Part shown: piece by piece, positions 1 to 8,036 of the stretch
How the letters are laid out: every line of letters begins with the position of its first letter
Position numbering within the stretch: the stretch's first letter is position 1
DNA from: Aurantimonas marina
GTDB lineage: Bacteria; Pseudomonadota; Alphaproteobacteria; Rhizobiales; Rhizobiaceae
Assembly (NCBI RefSeq): GCF_017183135.1
Contig: NZ_JADDXW010000022.1
Coordinates: 1 to 43,935 of the forward strand
DNA: 43,935 nt
Direction: 5' to 3'
Position numbers and translations under genes: made by a program
The notes under the pieces: generated by a model
What the model saw: the letters and a program-made list of their open reading frames with translations, nothing else
The model's database searches: none
Told to the model about the DNA's origin: nothing

Positions 1-3
1 CAT

Positions 4-14
4 TATACCAACTC
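4..14 (+). repeat. IS630 left terminal inverted repeat
   Basis: TATACCAACTC matches the reverse complement of 4033-4043 over all 11 bases. The first TA is the presumed target duplication. Confidence 0.8.
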
Positions 15-38
15 TCGGATTGTATGACTCGTAGGGGA

Positions 39-59
39 TTTTCGGCGTATCCCTCCGGC
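39..59 (+). repeat. IS66 target duplication plus left inverted repeat
   Basis: Bases 39-46 read TTTTCGGC and are repeated exactly at 2913-2920. Bases 47-59 read GTATCCCTCCGGC and match the complement of 2900-2912 at 12 of 13 positions. An 8-bp duplication is the family norm for IS66. Confidence 0.92.
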
Positions 60-77
60 AGGAACCGCCTTGCGTAG

Positions 78-563
78 ATGAGGCAAGATCGCTGTTTTGC
101 GGCGTGGTGTGGCAACCACGGTGCAAACAGCGAGGATAACCACGTGGCCTTCCAACAAATCGATATGGATCGAGATCGAGGGCGACGCCGGACCTGGCCG
201 ACTTCATTCAAGGAACAGGTGGTTCTGGAAACACTGGTGCCGGGCGCCAGCGTCAGCGCGATCGCCCGTCAGCACGACATCGATACGTCCCTGATTTACC
301 GATGGCGGCGTCAATGTCGCGTTGAGAAGGTCGATGACGTTGGCGGGGGACGGTTCCTCCCCGTCGCCATTTCCGACCGGGTGCCCGAAACACCTGGGAA
401 GACCGAGGTCGCCACCCGGACAGCGGGACGACCGAAGTCTCGGCGATCGCGAGCCTCGCGGATCGAAATCGAACTCGCCGGTGGCCGGACGATCCGCGTT
501 GACGCAGGTATCGATGCTGAAGCGCTCGCCCGCATTCTCGATGTTGTGGATCGTCGCGGATGA
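78..563 (+). CDS. tnpA: IS66 accessory protein TnpA
   Basis: This is the first gene of the IS66 element. IS66 TnpA is a small helix-turn-helix protein needed with TnpB for efficient transposition; its exact role is not settled. The reading frame allows 161 residues. A helix-turn-helix typical of IS3/IS66 first proteins is visible (SFKEQVVLETLVPGASVSAI, then an IYRWRR recognition segment, about residues 42-77). The basic C-terminal third ends in a motif common to the family (LAGGRTIRVD, then an ALARIL segment). Family members usually begin near MDRDRGRRRTW, so the true start may be position 165 (132 residues). The stop overlaps the tnpB start, suggesting translational coupling. Confidence 0.85.
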   Translation: MRQDRCFAAWCGNHGANSEDNHVAFQQIDMDRDRGRRRTWPTSFKEQVVLETLVPGASVSAIARQHDIDTSLIYRWRRQCRVEKVDDVGGGRFLPVAISDRVPETPGKTEVATRTAGRPKSRRSRASRIEIELAGGRTIRVDAGIDAEALARILDVVDRRG

Positions 564-907
564 TCCCGGTTCCGAGCGGCGTTCGGGTTTGGCTGGCGAC
601 TGGCCATACCGACATGCGCAAAGGATTCCCGGGCCTGAGTTTATTGGTCCAGGAGACACTGAAGCGTAATCCGAACAGCGGTCACATTTTTTGCTTTCGG
701 GGCCGTCGTGGCGATCTGATCAAGGTGATTTGGCACGATGGCCAGGGCGCCTGCCTGTTCACGAAGAAGCTGGAACGCGGCCGGTTTTTATGGCCGTCTC
801 CGGCGGATGGCGCGGTGACGATCACAACGGCGCAGATGGGTTATCTGCTTGAAGGGATCGACTGGAGAAATCCCCAGAGAACCTGGCGTCCGCTGACCGT
901 CGGATAG
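560..907 (+). CDS. tnpB: IS66 family protein TnpB (Orf2)
   Basis: A 115-residue protein with the IS66 Orf2 signature: IPVPSGVRVWLATGHTDMRK at the N terminus, then FCFRGRRGDLIKVIWHDG, TKKLERGRFLWP and a C-terminal LLEGIDWRNP. The family is well conserved and required for transposition, but its biochemical activity is undefined. The length is normal. Its ATG overlaps the tnpA stop (ATGA), and 71 bases separate it from tnpC. No frame damage is visible. Confidence 0.93.
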   Translation: MIPVPSGVRVWLATGHTDMRKGFPGLSLLVQETLKRNPNSGHIFCFRGRRGDLIKVIWHDGQGACLFTKKLERGRFLWPSPADGAVTITTAQMGYLLEGIDWRNPQRTWRPLTVG

Positions 908-978
908 GCGAAAAGCGTTGCATTGCAGGGGGTTTATGGCAGAATCAGTTTTGTCACGAACTGCTTCGAGTTCCGTCC

Positions 979-2643
979 ATGACCGCCTCGCCGGACGATA
1001 TCGCTGCCTTGAAGACCGCCTTGGCGGCGGCTGAACGGCGCGCCGATCTTGCTGAGGCAGAAGCGGCCCGGGGAAAGGCGACAGCTTCAAATGCCGAGGC
1101 GCTGATCGCCCATCTGACGCTGACGATCGAGAAGCTGAGGCGCGAGCTTTACGGCAGCCGATCGAAGAGGAAGGCTCGCCTTCTCGATCAACTCGAGATG
1201 CAGCTGGAAGACGCTCAGGCGGCCGCGACCGAGGACGAACTGGCCGCGGAAGAAGCGGCGGCAAAGACCACGACGGTCAAGGCCTTCACGCGCAAACGTC
1301 CTTCGAAGAAACCGTTCCCCGAACACCTGCCGCGCGAGCGCGTCGTCATCCCCGCGCCAACATCGTGCCCGTGTTGCGGTTCGGGTCGCCTGTCAAAGCT
1401 GGGTGAGGACGTCACCGAGACGTTGGAGGTGATCCCGCGGCAGTGGAAGGTCATCCAGGCGGTTCGCGAAAAGGTCTCTTGCCGTGAATGCGAGAAGATC
1501 AGCCAGCCGCCGGCGCCGTTCCACCCGACATCCCGTGGCTTTCTTGGGCCGAACCTCCTCGCCATGGTGCTGTTCGAGAAGTTCGGTCAGCATCAGCCGC
1601 TGAACCGCCAGTCCGATCAATACGCCCGTGAGGGTATCGATCTCAGCCTGTCGACGCTCGCCGACCAAGTCGGCGCCTGCGTCCATGCCCTGCGCCCGCT
1701 CCACGGCCTCATCGAGGCTCACGTCTTGGCCGCCGCGCGGCTGCACGGCGACGACACCACCGTGCCGATCCTGGCAAAGGGCAAGACGGTGACGGGACGG
1801 GCCTGGGTCTATGTCCGGGACGATCGGCCCTTCGGTGGCCAGGCACCGCCGGCGGCGCTGTTCTATGCCTCCCGCGATCGATCGGCCGAGCATCCCGAGC
1901 GTCATCTCGTCGGCTATGGCGAAATTCTGCAAGCCGATGCGTATGCCGGCTATGGCCGCCTTTACGACGCCGACCGAAGTCCTGGCCCGGTGATGGAAGC
2001 GCTCTGTTGGGCGCATTCGAGACGGAAGTTCCCCCGGGTCTGGCCTCCGGCCAGCCCGAGGACATGCTTCGAGCTCGCCGACATCGCCAAAAGCGCCCGG
2101 CGCGGAAAGAACGCGGTGCCGATCTCGCCGCTGGCGCTGGAGGCGGTCAAGCGCATCGACGCGCTATTCGATATCGAGCGGGAGGTGAGCGGCCGCTCGC
2201 CTGACGAAAGGCTTGCGGCCCGGCGCGAAAGGAGCATGCCGCTTCTGGTCGATCTGGAAGACTGGATGCGCACCGAGCGGGCGCGCCTGTCGCGCCATGC
2301 GCCTGTCGCCAAAGCCATGGACTACATGCTCAAGCGCTGGGACAGCTTTGCCCGGTTCACGACCGACGGCCGGATTTGCCTCACGAACAACGCCGCCGAA
2401 CGCGCAATCCGCGGTCTTGCCCTCGGGCGCCGCTCATGGCTCTTTGCCGGTTCGGATCGTGGCGCGGATCGGACCGCCTTCATGCTGACGCTCATCGCGA
2501 CGGCCAAGCTCAACGATATCGACCCGCAGGCCTGGCTCGCCGATGTCCTCGCCCGCATCGCCGACATGCCGCAAACTCACCTCGGCGAACTCCTGCCGTG
2601 GAATTGGCGACCGCGCCAGGAGATCATGGCGTCGGCCGCGTAA
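979..2643 (+). CDS. tnpC: IS66 family transposase TnpC
   Basis: A 554-residue DDE transposase. In order it has an N-terminal leucine-rich coiled coil (residues 5-60), a zinc-finger region with two CxxC pairs (CPCC and CREC), a helical region, and a catalytic core. The core includes LHGDD (Asp258/259), LQADAYAGYG (Asp320), a WAHSRRKF block and NNAAERAIRG with Glu474, followed by the usual C-terminal DUF-type tail. The three acidic residues are present, so the enzyme may be active. One oddity is that about 11 residues (PRVWPPASPRT) appear to be inserted between RRKF and the FELADIA motif, compared with family members I recall. The gene end overlaps the convergent DUF6429 gene by 20 bases. Confidence 0.95.
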   Translation: MTASPDDIAALKTALAAAERRADLAEAEAARGKATASNAEALIAHLTLTIEKLRRELYGSRSKRKARLLDQLEMQLEDAQAAATEDELAAEEAAAKTTTVKAFTRKRPSKKPFPEHLPRERVVIPAPTSCPCCGSGRLSKLGEDVTETLEVIPRQWKVIQAVREKVSCRECEKISQPPAPFHPTSRGFLGPNLLAMVLFEKFGQHQPLNRQSDQYAREGIDLSLSTLADQVGACVHALRPLHGLIEAHVLAAARLHGDDTTVPILAKGKTVTGRAWVYVRDDRPFGGQAPPAALFYASRDRSAEHPERHLVGYGEILQADAYAGYGRLYDADRSPGPVMEALCWAHSRRKFPRVWPPASPRTCFELADIAKSARRGKNAVPISPLALEAVKRIDALFDIEREVSGRSPDERLAARRERSMPLLVDLEDWMRTERARLSRHAPVAKAMDYMLKRWDSFARFTTDGRICLTNNAAERAIRGLALGRRSWLFAGSDRGADRTAFMLTLIATAKLNDIDPQAWLADVLARIADMPQTHLGELLPWNWRPRQEIMASAA

Positions 2644-2857
2644 ACAGCGCTCGGAAAAGCCCCTCCGATCGCTGAAGACCTTCATCCGTCAGCATCACCG
2701 ACTTTGCCTTGTTCGCCGGATCCGTGATCATTCCCTTCCGATGCAGACGGTCGGTCACTTCCCAATCAAAACTCTTCCAGGCACGCTGATCGCCGTGCAG
2801 CGTCAACCACAAAAGCGCCAGAACAGCATCATCGATCTTGTCGTTATCGATCTCCAT
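2624..2857 (-). CDS. DUF6429 family protein carried by the IS66 element
   Basis: A 77-residue acidic protein beginning MEIDNDKIDDAVLALLWLTL. It matches my memory of DUF6429, a family repeatedly annotated beside IS66 transposases in alphaproteobacteria. The C-terminal half (DWEVTDRLHRKGMI, then AKSVMLTDEGLQR) looks like a small winged-helix-type fold: helix, recognition helix, then a TDEG wing. No function is established. It lies inside the inverted repeats of the element, on the opposite strand and convergent with tnpC (20-bp overlap), so it is a passenger or accessory gene of the transposon. A role as an antisense or protein regulator of transposition is only an inference. Confidence 0.8.
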   Translation of the reverse strand: MEIDNDKIDDAVLALLWLTLHGDQRAWKSFDWEVTDRLHRKGMITDPANKAKSVMLTDEGLQRSEGLFRALFTRPTP

Positions 2858-2899
2858 TCGCTCAACTTAACACCGCAACCGCGACCCGCCGCGGTTCAG

Positions 2900-2920
2900 G
2901 CCGGATGGATACTTTTCGGC
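2900..2920 (+). repeat. IS66 right inverted repeat plus target duplication
   Basis: GCCGGATGGATAC (2900-2912) is the complement of the left end with one mismatch. It is followed by TTTTCGGC (2913-2920), identical to 39-46. Confidence 0.92.
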
Positions 2921-2964
2921 GGGGAACTGATGTGATTCATTGGGCGAACAGGAGGATGTCCGCC

Positions 2965-4025
2965 ATGGCCACGCCGGTTCCGCTTCGCTCTGACTTCGAT
3001 ACGAGCACACTTCGCCAGGCTGCTCGGCCTTCTCGGGACGCATCTCAAACCCGCCGGCTTTTGGCACTGGCGATGATCTACGAGGGCGGCACGCGCAGCG
3101 ATGCGGCCAAAGTCGGAGGCGTGACGCGCCAGATCGTGCGGGACTGGGTCGTGCGTTTCAACGCCGAGGGCCAGGACGGTCTCCTGGACCGCAAGTCGCC
3201 CGGCGCGCCCTCGCGGCTAGGGCCGGACGAGCGGCAGGCTCTGGCGGGCAAGCTTGAGGCGGGCCCGATCCCGGCCGTCGACGGGGTGGTGCGCTGGCGG
3301 CTCGTAGATCTGGCGCAATGGGTGTTCGAGGAGTTCCGCATCCCCATAAGCGTACAAACGCTGAGCCGCGAACTGCGGGCCATGGGCTACCGCAAACTCT
3401 CTGCCCGCCCCCGCCATCACGCGCAGAACGAGTTCGAACTCGACGCTTTTAAAAGGACTTCCTCACCGCGCTGGCAAAGATCGCGGCGAGCGAGGCCGCC
3501 GGCAAGCCCGTAGAAGTCTGGTTCCAGGACGAGATGCGGGTGGGCCAAAAGAACCCGATCACCCGCCGCTGGGCAAAACGGGGAACGCGACCCGCGGCTC
3601 CCAGAGACCAGCGCACCGCCTCGGCCTACCTGTTCGGGGCGATCTGCCCAAAGCGGGGCGCGGGCGCCGCACTCGTCATGCCCCGCTGCGACACCCATGC
3701 CATGGCATGTCATCTCGCCGAGATCTCCCGCAACGTCGCGCCTGGCGCCCACGCCGTCGTCCTGCTTGATCAGGCCGGCTGGCACATGACGCCGAAGCTC
3801 CCCATCCCCCACAACATTACCTTGATGCCGCTGCCGCCCAAGGCGCCCGAACTGAACCCGGTGGAGAACCTCTGGCAGTTCATACGCGACAACTGGCTTT
3901 CGAACCGCATCTTCCAATCCTACGACGACATCCTCGACCATGCCTGCCGCGCTTGGCGAAACATCGAAGCCCAACCCTGGCGCATCATGTCCATCGGAAT
4001 GCGCCAATGGGCTCATGGGTTCTGA
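2965..4025 (+). pseudogene. IS630 family transposase, frameshifted
   Basis: Two adjacent frames together encode one IS630 transposase of about 353 residues. The first (from ATG 2965, with AGGAGG nine bases upstream at 2950-2955) has the helix-turn-helix region (SDAAKVGGVTRQIVRDWVVR). The second, ending at 4025, has the DDE core (VVLLDQAGWH, then LPPKAPELNPVENLW). The frame is lost at TTTTAAAAGG (about 3449-3458). An intact reading would be FKKDFLTALAKIAASE, which needs one more A, so this copy seems to have lost a base in the A run. A programmed minus-one slip is less likely, because the adjacent minus-one codon at the T run is TAA. In-frame ATG codons upstream (2905, 2956) are not favoured: one lies in the IS66 end and the other abuts the ribosome-binding site. 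Confidence 0.85.
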
Positions 4026-4032
4026 TCAATGG

Positions 4033-4043
4033 GAGTTGGTATA
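4033..4043 (-). repeat. IS630 right terminal inverted repeat
   Basis: GAGTTGGTATA is the exact complement of 4-14; its last TA (4042-4043) is the presumed target duplication. Confidence 0.8.
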
Positions 4044-4086
4044 AAGTGTTGTTCGCCAAACAATACTGAAGTTTTTCTTGTTTTTA

Positions 4087-4100
4087 TTGATTTTGATCAA
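4087..4100 (+). promoter_or_regulatory. FNR/FixK-type box upstream of the universal stress protein gene
   Basis: TTGATTTTGATCAA is a perfect match to the FNR/Anr consensus TTGAT-N4-ATCAA. It lies in an AT-rich patch (4044-4105), and a possible -10 (TTTCAT, 4122-4127) follows 21 bases later, which is the class II activator arrangement. Transcription would then start near 4135, so an upstream in-frame ATG at 4106 cannot be the start. Confidence 0.75.
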
Positions 4101-4168
4101 GGCTGATGACAACCGGAGATGTTTCATTGCCTGCGTCGCACTCACGCATTTGGATGAAGAGGCAGGCA

Positions 4169-5029
4169 ATGAAGAAGATCATGGTGGCGACGGATTTCTC
4201 CGAGAGATCCGATCGGGCGCTGCGGCGTGCGACACTGCTTGCCAAACGCATCGGCGCGGCACTCTTCCTTGTTCATGTCGTCGATAACGACCAGGCGCGA
4301 CGCATCGTGGAAAGTGAGCGCGATATGGCACGTCGCCTCCTGCATGAGATGGCGACGACCGTGAAAGATGTCGACGGTGTAGTCTGCGGTACCCGGGTAG
4401 TCCTCGGCGCGCCGTATGCAGGCATAGCTAACGCTGTGGAAGAGATTGCACCGGACTTGCTTGTCATCGGCCCCCATCGGCGGCAAGCGCTCCGGGACGT
4501 GTTTATGGGTACAACGGCAGAGCGCACAATTCGGACGGTCGCTTTACCGGTTCTAATGGTGAACGCTTCCCCCGCTGGCCCTTATCGCCATGCAATGCTG
4601 ACCACCGACCTCTCCGAAGGCGCGCGTCGCGCTGCGCGGACCTTCCTCGCGCTCAACATCGATCGTGAAGCGAAGGTTTCGATCCTTCACGTGTTCGACG
4701 CGCCAGCCCTCCGTCTAGCCATGAGCCACGCGATGCCGAAAAGCGACAAAGAGCATTACCTCGAAGGAGAACGGAAGAGCGCGGCGCGGGCGCTTTCGGA
4801 ATTCGTGCACTTCACCGGCATAGGACCCATCACGCAAATCGTTTACCACGACAAGACCACGCCTGCGCAGGAGATTCTCAATGCCGCAAAGGCCGGAGGG
4901 GTGGACTTGATTGTCATCGGAACTCACGGTCGGAGCGGTCTTGCTAGGTTTTTTCTCGGTAGCGTGGCCGAGCATGTGCTCCGCAACGCCGATCGCGATG
5001 TTCTTGCAGTGCCGTCAACGATGGCATGA
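4169..5029 (+). CDS. Tandem-domain universal stress protein (UspA family)
   Basis: A 286-residue cytoplasmic protein made of two UspA domains (about 1-140 and 147-286). Each opens with a short beta strand (MKKIMVATDFSERSDRALRR; YRHAMLTTDLSEGARRAART). The second has the full ATP-binding signature GTHGRSGLARFFLGSVAEHV. The first has a degraded version, GPHRRQALRDVFMGTTAERT, so only the C-terminal half may bind ATP. I chose ATG 4169 because GAGG precedes it by six bases and because the FNR box upstream leaves ATG 4106 outside the transcript. Tandem Usp genes are common members of FNR/FixK regulons and help survival at low oxygen; the specific role here is inferred. It stands alone between insertion sequences. 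Confidence 0.9.
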   Translation: MKKIMVATDFSERSDRALRRATLLAKRIGAALFLVHVVDNDQARRIVESERDMARRLLHEMATTVKDVDGVVCGTRVVLGAPYAGIANAVEEIAPDLLVIGPHRRQALRDVFMGTTAERTIRTVALPVLMVNASPAGPYRHAMLTTDLSEGARRAARTFLALNIDREAKVSILHVFDAPALRLAMSHAMPKSDKEHYLEGERKSAARALSEFVHFTGIGPITQIVYHDKTTPAQEILNAAKAGGVDLIVIGTHGRSGLARFFLGSVAEHVLRNADRDVLAVPSTMA

Positions 5030-5045
5030 ATACAATCTTTGTATT
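5029..5045 (+). terminator. Possible short AT-rich hairpin after the universal stress protein gene
   Basis: AATACAA (5029-5035), loop TCT, TTGTATT (5039-5045) is a perfect 7-bp stem that starts at the last base of the stop codon and is followed by TTT. The stem is AT-rich and weak, so termination is only suggested. Confidence 0.35.
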
Positions 5046-5303
5046 TTGGGCAGCATGGGTGTTTTGAAAGTGATCGCGACATGAATTTTTAGGCCTCGCG
5101 TCGTGAGGAAGGAGCCGCCGCCTGAGCGTCAACATATCCGTCACCCGTCTCGAAGGTCGGCTCGACGACGGCGCGCTAGCCGTGCCAACGCCGGAGCAAA
5201 AATGTGCCAGGCGATATCATGAATAGGGTCCCGATCGGGGCACCCTCATGACGTTTCGCGCTTTTCCGCCTTTCAGTCCGGCTGATCGTTCCCGGTGCGG
5301 TGG
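5046..5303. other. Non-coding stretch with IS21-type end-like sequence
   Basis: I see no credible gene here. Part of it (about 5184-5240, reading GCCAACGCCGGAGCAAAAAT and then a gggtcccgat segment) resembles the non-coding region downstream of istB in IS21-family elements. It is continuous with the istB remnant at 5304-5500. I could not define inverted repeats or a target duplication. Confidence 0.4.
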
Positions 5304-5500
5304 GCTTGCCAGCCTGACGAAGCCGGTAGCTCTCGCCGTTCATCTCGAGAATGAGAACGAGGTGCGTCAAGCCATCCAGAAGCGCCGGTCGGCCATTCGC
5401 TCCCGAAGACGCTCCCCCATTCGTCCAATGGCAGATGAGATGTAACGATGGTAGAGACCCGCTCGTAAGGCGGGGAGAAGACCTCGAAGAGCAGGGGCTC
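5304..5500 (-). pseudogene. istB: istB remnant (IS21-family helper ATPase, C-terminal fragment)
   Basis: The minus strand encodes, in two frames, the end of an IstB-type AAA+ helper protein. The pieces are LLFEVFSPPYERVSTIVTSH continuing to LPLDEWGSVFGSE, and then, after a frameshift, LLDGLTHLVLILEMNGESYR. The LEMNGESYRL block is characteristic of IS21 IstB. The Walker motifs and all of istA are missing, so this is a decayed fragment about 140 bp downstream of atpG. The stretch between it and atpG (5501-5637) holds no gene I recognise. Confidence 0.7.
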
Positions 5501-5637
5501 CGTGGAACCACAGGACAGGCCCCGGGACGGTCTTGGCGCTGTCTTGGCTCATCGGAAAATCGCGCCGTTATCGCAAGAATCGAATGCTGTCGATCGCCAC
5601 GTTCAGGTCGTGATCGTCTCCTGGCAATCCATGGGCA

Positions 5638-6495
5638 TCACCGCCCTTCTCGCCCTTCGCTCGACGCCGCACCGCCGGCGAGCTCAACGATCTCCGCAGT
5701 GATCTGTTCCTGGCGCACATGCCGGAATGTCGCCCGCAAAGCGCCGAGCTGCCGATCGATTTCGCGATGCGCCGCGGCCATCGCCGTCATGCGTGCCTGG
5801 TTTTCCGCGGCGAAGGCGTGCAGCGCGATCTCGCAGAACAGAGCATGCAAGTATTCGGCAGTGAGATCGGCCAGGAGCTTGCGGGCCGGCAGATTGAGGA
5901 TCGGTGGCTCCCTGTGCTCAGCCCCCGCAAAGGTGGTCGGGTCGAGCGGCAGGAGAAGTCGACGAACGATGGTCGACTCGGCCTCGGCGGACCCATCGGC
6001 GAAGACCGCTGTCACGCGTTCGACTCCTTGTGTCCCGATCCTTCGGTAGAGCGCGCCGCAAATGTCGCTGGCAAGCTTCGGAATGCCGGCCGAATGGGAG
6101 GGCATTGGGCTGGTCCATTCGGCCACGATGCCGCGTTCGATGGCATGGGATATTCCGCGCGTGCCGACAAGAAAGAGCACCGGCGCCGGCACGTCGTCGG
6201 CGATGGTCTCCAACACACGCTCGTTGAAGGCTCCGGCGAACCCCTGCTCGGCGCCGAAGACGACGATCGCTGCCTTGCTCGTCCCGCCGGGCGAAGGCGG
6301 CGCCTCGGCGGAAACGAGAGCCAACACCTGAACAAGTCCCGCCACGATCGTTCGGGAATAGGCGTCGACCGCTTTGAGCTCGTCGCGCGCTTTCTGCACC
6401 CGGCTTCCGGCGATCCCTCGCATGGCGTTGACCACGGTGCCGAGATGGCGGATGCCCTCGATGCGGGCAGAGACGTCGGCGAGCCGTTCGCTCAT
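5638..6495 (-). CDS. atpG: N-ATPase gamma subunit
   Basis: A 285-residue central-stalk subunit of a rotary ATPase. It couples rotation of the c ring to catalysis in the alpha3-beta3 head. The N terminus ([20 protein letters not shown], then [16 protein letters not shown]) is the coiled-coil helix of gamma, and the C-terminal helix ([20 protein letters not shown], then [14 protein letters not shown]) is its partner. This is the last gene of the operon, and ATG 6495 overlaps the atpA stop (ATGA). The sequence is divergent from housekeeping gamma, as expected for N-type enzymes. Downstream lies an istB remnant rather than a clear terminator. Confidence 0.93.
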   Translation of the reverse strand: MSERLADVSARIEGIRHLGTVVNAMRGIAGSRVQKARDELKAVDAYSRTIVAGLVQVLALVSAEAPPSPGGTSKAAIVVFGAEQGFAGAFNERVLETIADDVPAPVLFLVGTRGISHAIERGIVAEWTSPMPSHSAGIPKLASDICGALYRRIGTQGVERVTAVFADGSAEAESTIVRRLLLPLDPTTFAGAEHREPPILNLPARKLLADLTAEYLHALFCEIALHAFAAENQARMTAMAAAHREIDRQLGALRATFRHVRQEQITAEIVELAGGAASSEGREGR

Positions 6496-8036
6496 GAGGG
6501 CGCCGCGGTGGTTTTCCGGGCATCGACCTCGCGCACGATTCTCCGCATGATCTCGAGGAGCGCTGCATGGCCGTCGGCGTCGAGCATTCCGCTTTCCTCG
6601 ATCTGCCGGACCGCATCCGGGGCGCCGTGGTCGAGCCGCGCCGCGATCGCTCGACGCAGCGCCGGCACCCGTTCCAGCGGCAGCCCGTCGACGAGCCCCG
6701 CCTGCACGGCGCCGACCAACGCGACTTCCTCGGCAAGCCGAAGCGGGTGATACGGTCGCTGGCCGAGGATCGCGCGGATCCGCGCCCCACGGGTCAAGCG
6801 ATCGCGCACGCGTGCGTCCGGCAGGCCGCCGAAGCGCGTGAACATTTCCAGTTCGAGGAACTGGGCGTAATCGAGGCGCATCGTTTCCGCGGCCTCCCTG
6901 AGGGCGCGCGCTTGCGTCTTGCCGCCGACGCGGCTGACACTGGTGCCGACATCGACCGCCGGCTTCTGGCCTTCGTTGAACAGCCGGGTATCGAGGACGA
7001 TCTGTCCATCGGTGATCGAGATCAGATTGGTCGGGATGTAGGCACTGAGATTGCCCGCGTCGGTTTCGGCGATCGGCAGCGCGGTGAGCGAACCGCCGCC
7101 CCTGTCCCCAGACAGCATGGCGGCGCGTTCGAGCAGGCGAGCATGGACGTAGAAGATATCCCCCGGATAGGCTTCCCGGCCCGGAGACTGGTGGGTCAGG
7201 AGCGCGATCTCGCGATGCGTGGCGGCGTGCTTGGAAAGATCGTCGATCACGACGAGCGCGTGCTGGCCGCGATCGCGAAAATATTCGGCGATGGTGAAGC
7301 CGGCAAAGGGCGCGATCCATTGCAAACCGGGCGAGGTCGCCGGTCCTGCTACGACGATGATCGTTCGCTCGAGCGCACCGTGGGTCCGGATCGCGTCGAT
7401 CGCCCGGCGGACATTGGCGCTCTTTTGACCGACGGCGACATAGATCGAAATCATGTCGCTCGCCTTCTGGCTGATGATCACGTCAAGCGCCACCGTCGTC
7501 TTGCCGGTCGCGCGGTCGCCGATGACCAGCTCGCGCTGGCCGCGGCCGAGAGCGAACAGCGCGTCGAGGACAAGGATTCCCGTTTGGACAGGCCGGGTCA
7601 CGGCGGCGCGCTCGACGATTGCTGGAGCCGGACATTCGATCGGCTCGTTGCTCTCGGCTGAAACCGGGCCCATGTCGTCCAAAGGCCGGCCGAGCGGATC
7701 GACGATCCGGCCGAGCAATCCAGGCCCCACCGGCACCCGCACCACGTCGCCGGTGCCGGTAACGGTGTCGCCAGCTTGAACGCCGGCCACATCGTCGAGA
7801 AGGACGCAGCCGATACGGTCCTCGTCCAGCGTTTGGGCGAAGCCGAACCGCCCGTCCTTGAACGCGAGCAGTTCGTCCAGTCGCGCGTCGGGAAGGCCGG
7901 AGATCAGTGCAATGCCGTCGCCGACCTCTTCGACCCGACCGATCTGCCGCGCCTCGGGACGGAGCATGGCGGCGTCGAGACGTTGGCGCGCGCGCCGACG
8001 CCAGGCCTCCGGCCCCCGTTCAGTCGCGGACGTCAT
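6492..8036 (-). CDS. atpA: N-ATPase alpha subunit
   Basis: A 514-residue alpha subunit of the F1-like head. It binds nucleotide non-catalytically and supplies the arginine finger to beta. The P-loop is GDRATGKT (173-180), followed by a [10 protein letters not shown]-type Walker B region and the arginine-finger block [10 protein letters not shown]. The N terminus is short, which fits with N-ATPases lacking the delta subunit that normally docks on it. It overlaps atpF by 17 bases and atpG by four. The length is normal. The protein is clearly an ATPase alpha subunit; assignment to the N-type branch rests on the operon order. Confidence 0.96.
   Translation of the reverse strand: MTSATERGPEAWRRRARQRLDAAMLRPEARQIGRVEEVGDGIALISGLPDARLDELLAFKDGRFGFAQTLDEDRIGCVLLDDVAGVQAGDTVTGTGDVVRVPVGPGLLGRIVDPLGRPLDDMGPVSAESNEPIECPAPAIVERAAVTRPVQTGILVLDALFALGRGQRELVIGDRATGKTTVALDVIISQKASDMISIYVAVGQKSANVRRAIDAIRTHGALERTIIVVAGPATSPGLQWIAPFAGFTIAEYFRDRGQHALVVIDDLSKHAATHREIALLTHQSPGREAYPGDIFYVHARLLERAAMLSGDRGGGSLTALPIAETDAGNLSAYIPTNLISITDGQIVLDTRLFNEGQKPAVDVGTSVSRVGGKTQARALREAAETMRLDYAQFLELEMFTRFGGLPDARVRDRLTRGARIRAILGQRPYHPLRLAEEVALVGAVQAGLVDGLPLERVPALRRAIAARLDHGAPDAVRQIEESGMLDADGHAALLEIMRRIVREVDARKTTAAPS

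Larger units (their letters stand above)
47..2912 (+). mobile_element. Complete IS66-family insertion sequence (2,866 bp)
   Basis: The element is bounded by 13-bp imperfect inverted repeats (GTATCC[C/A]TCCGGC, at 47-59 and 2900-2912) and by an exact 8-bp direct duplication, TTTTCGGC, outside both ends. It carries the three genes typical of the family, tnpA, tnpB and tnpC, all intact, and a fourth small gene (DUF6429) on the opposite strand at its right end. It has inserted into the leader of an IS630 element, between that element's left end and its transposase. Because both ends, the duplication and all frames are intact, this looks like a recent and possibly still mobile copy. Confidence 0.93.
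6..4041 (+). mobile_element. IS630-family insertion sequence, interrupted by an IS66 element
   Basis: The ends carry an 11-bp perfect inverted match, TATACCAACTC at 4-14 and its complement at 4033-4043. Both ends abut TA, the target that IS630/Tc1-mariner elements duplicate, so I place the element at 6-4041 with TA at 4-5 and 4042-4043. The transposase at 2965-4025 is of the IS630 DDE type. Removing the nested IS66 copy (47-2912) and one target duplication leaves an element of about 1.2 kb, a normal IS630 size. The copy is probably inactive, because its transposase is frameshifted and its left end is separated from the gene by 2.9 kb. Confidence 0.85.

Noticed and set aside
2905-2964. Earlier start of the IS630 transposase at 2905
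   Set aside because: This ATG lies in the right end of the IS66 element and arose from the insertion; 2965 has the proper ribosome-binding site.
6496-7320. N-terminal extension of atpG inside atpA
   Set aside because: The extension is a low-complexity shadow of atpA; the gamma subunit starts at 6495 with a family-typical N terminus overlapping the atpA stop.
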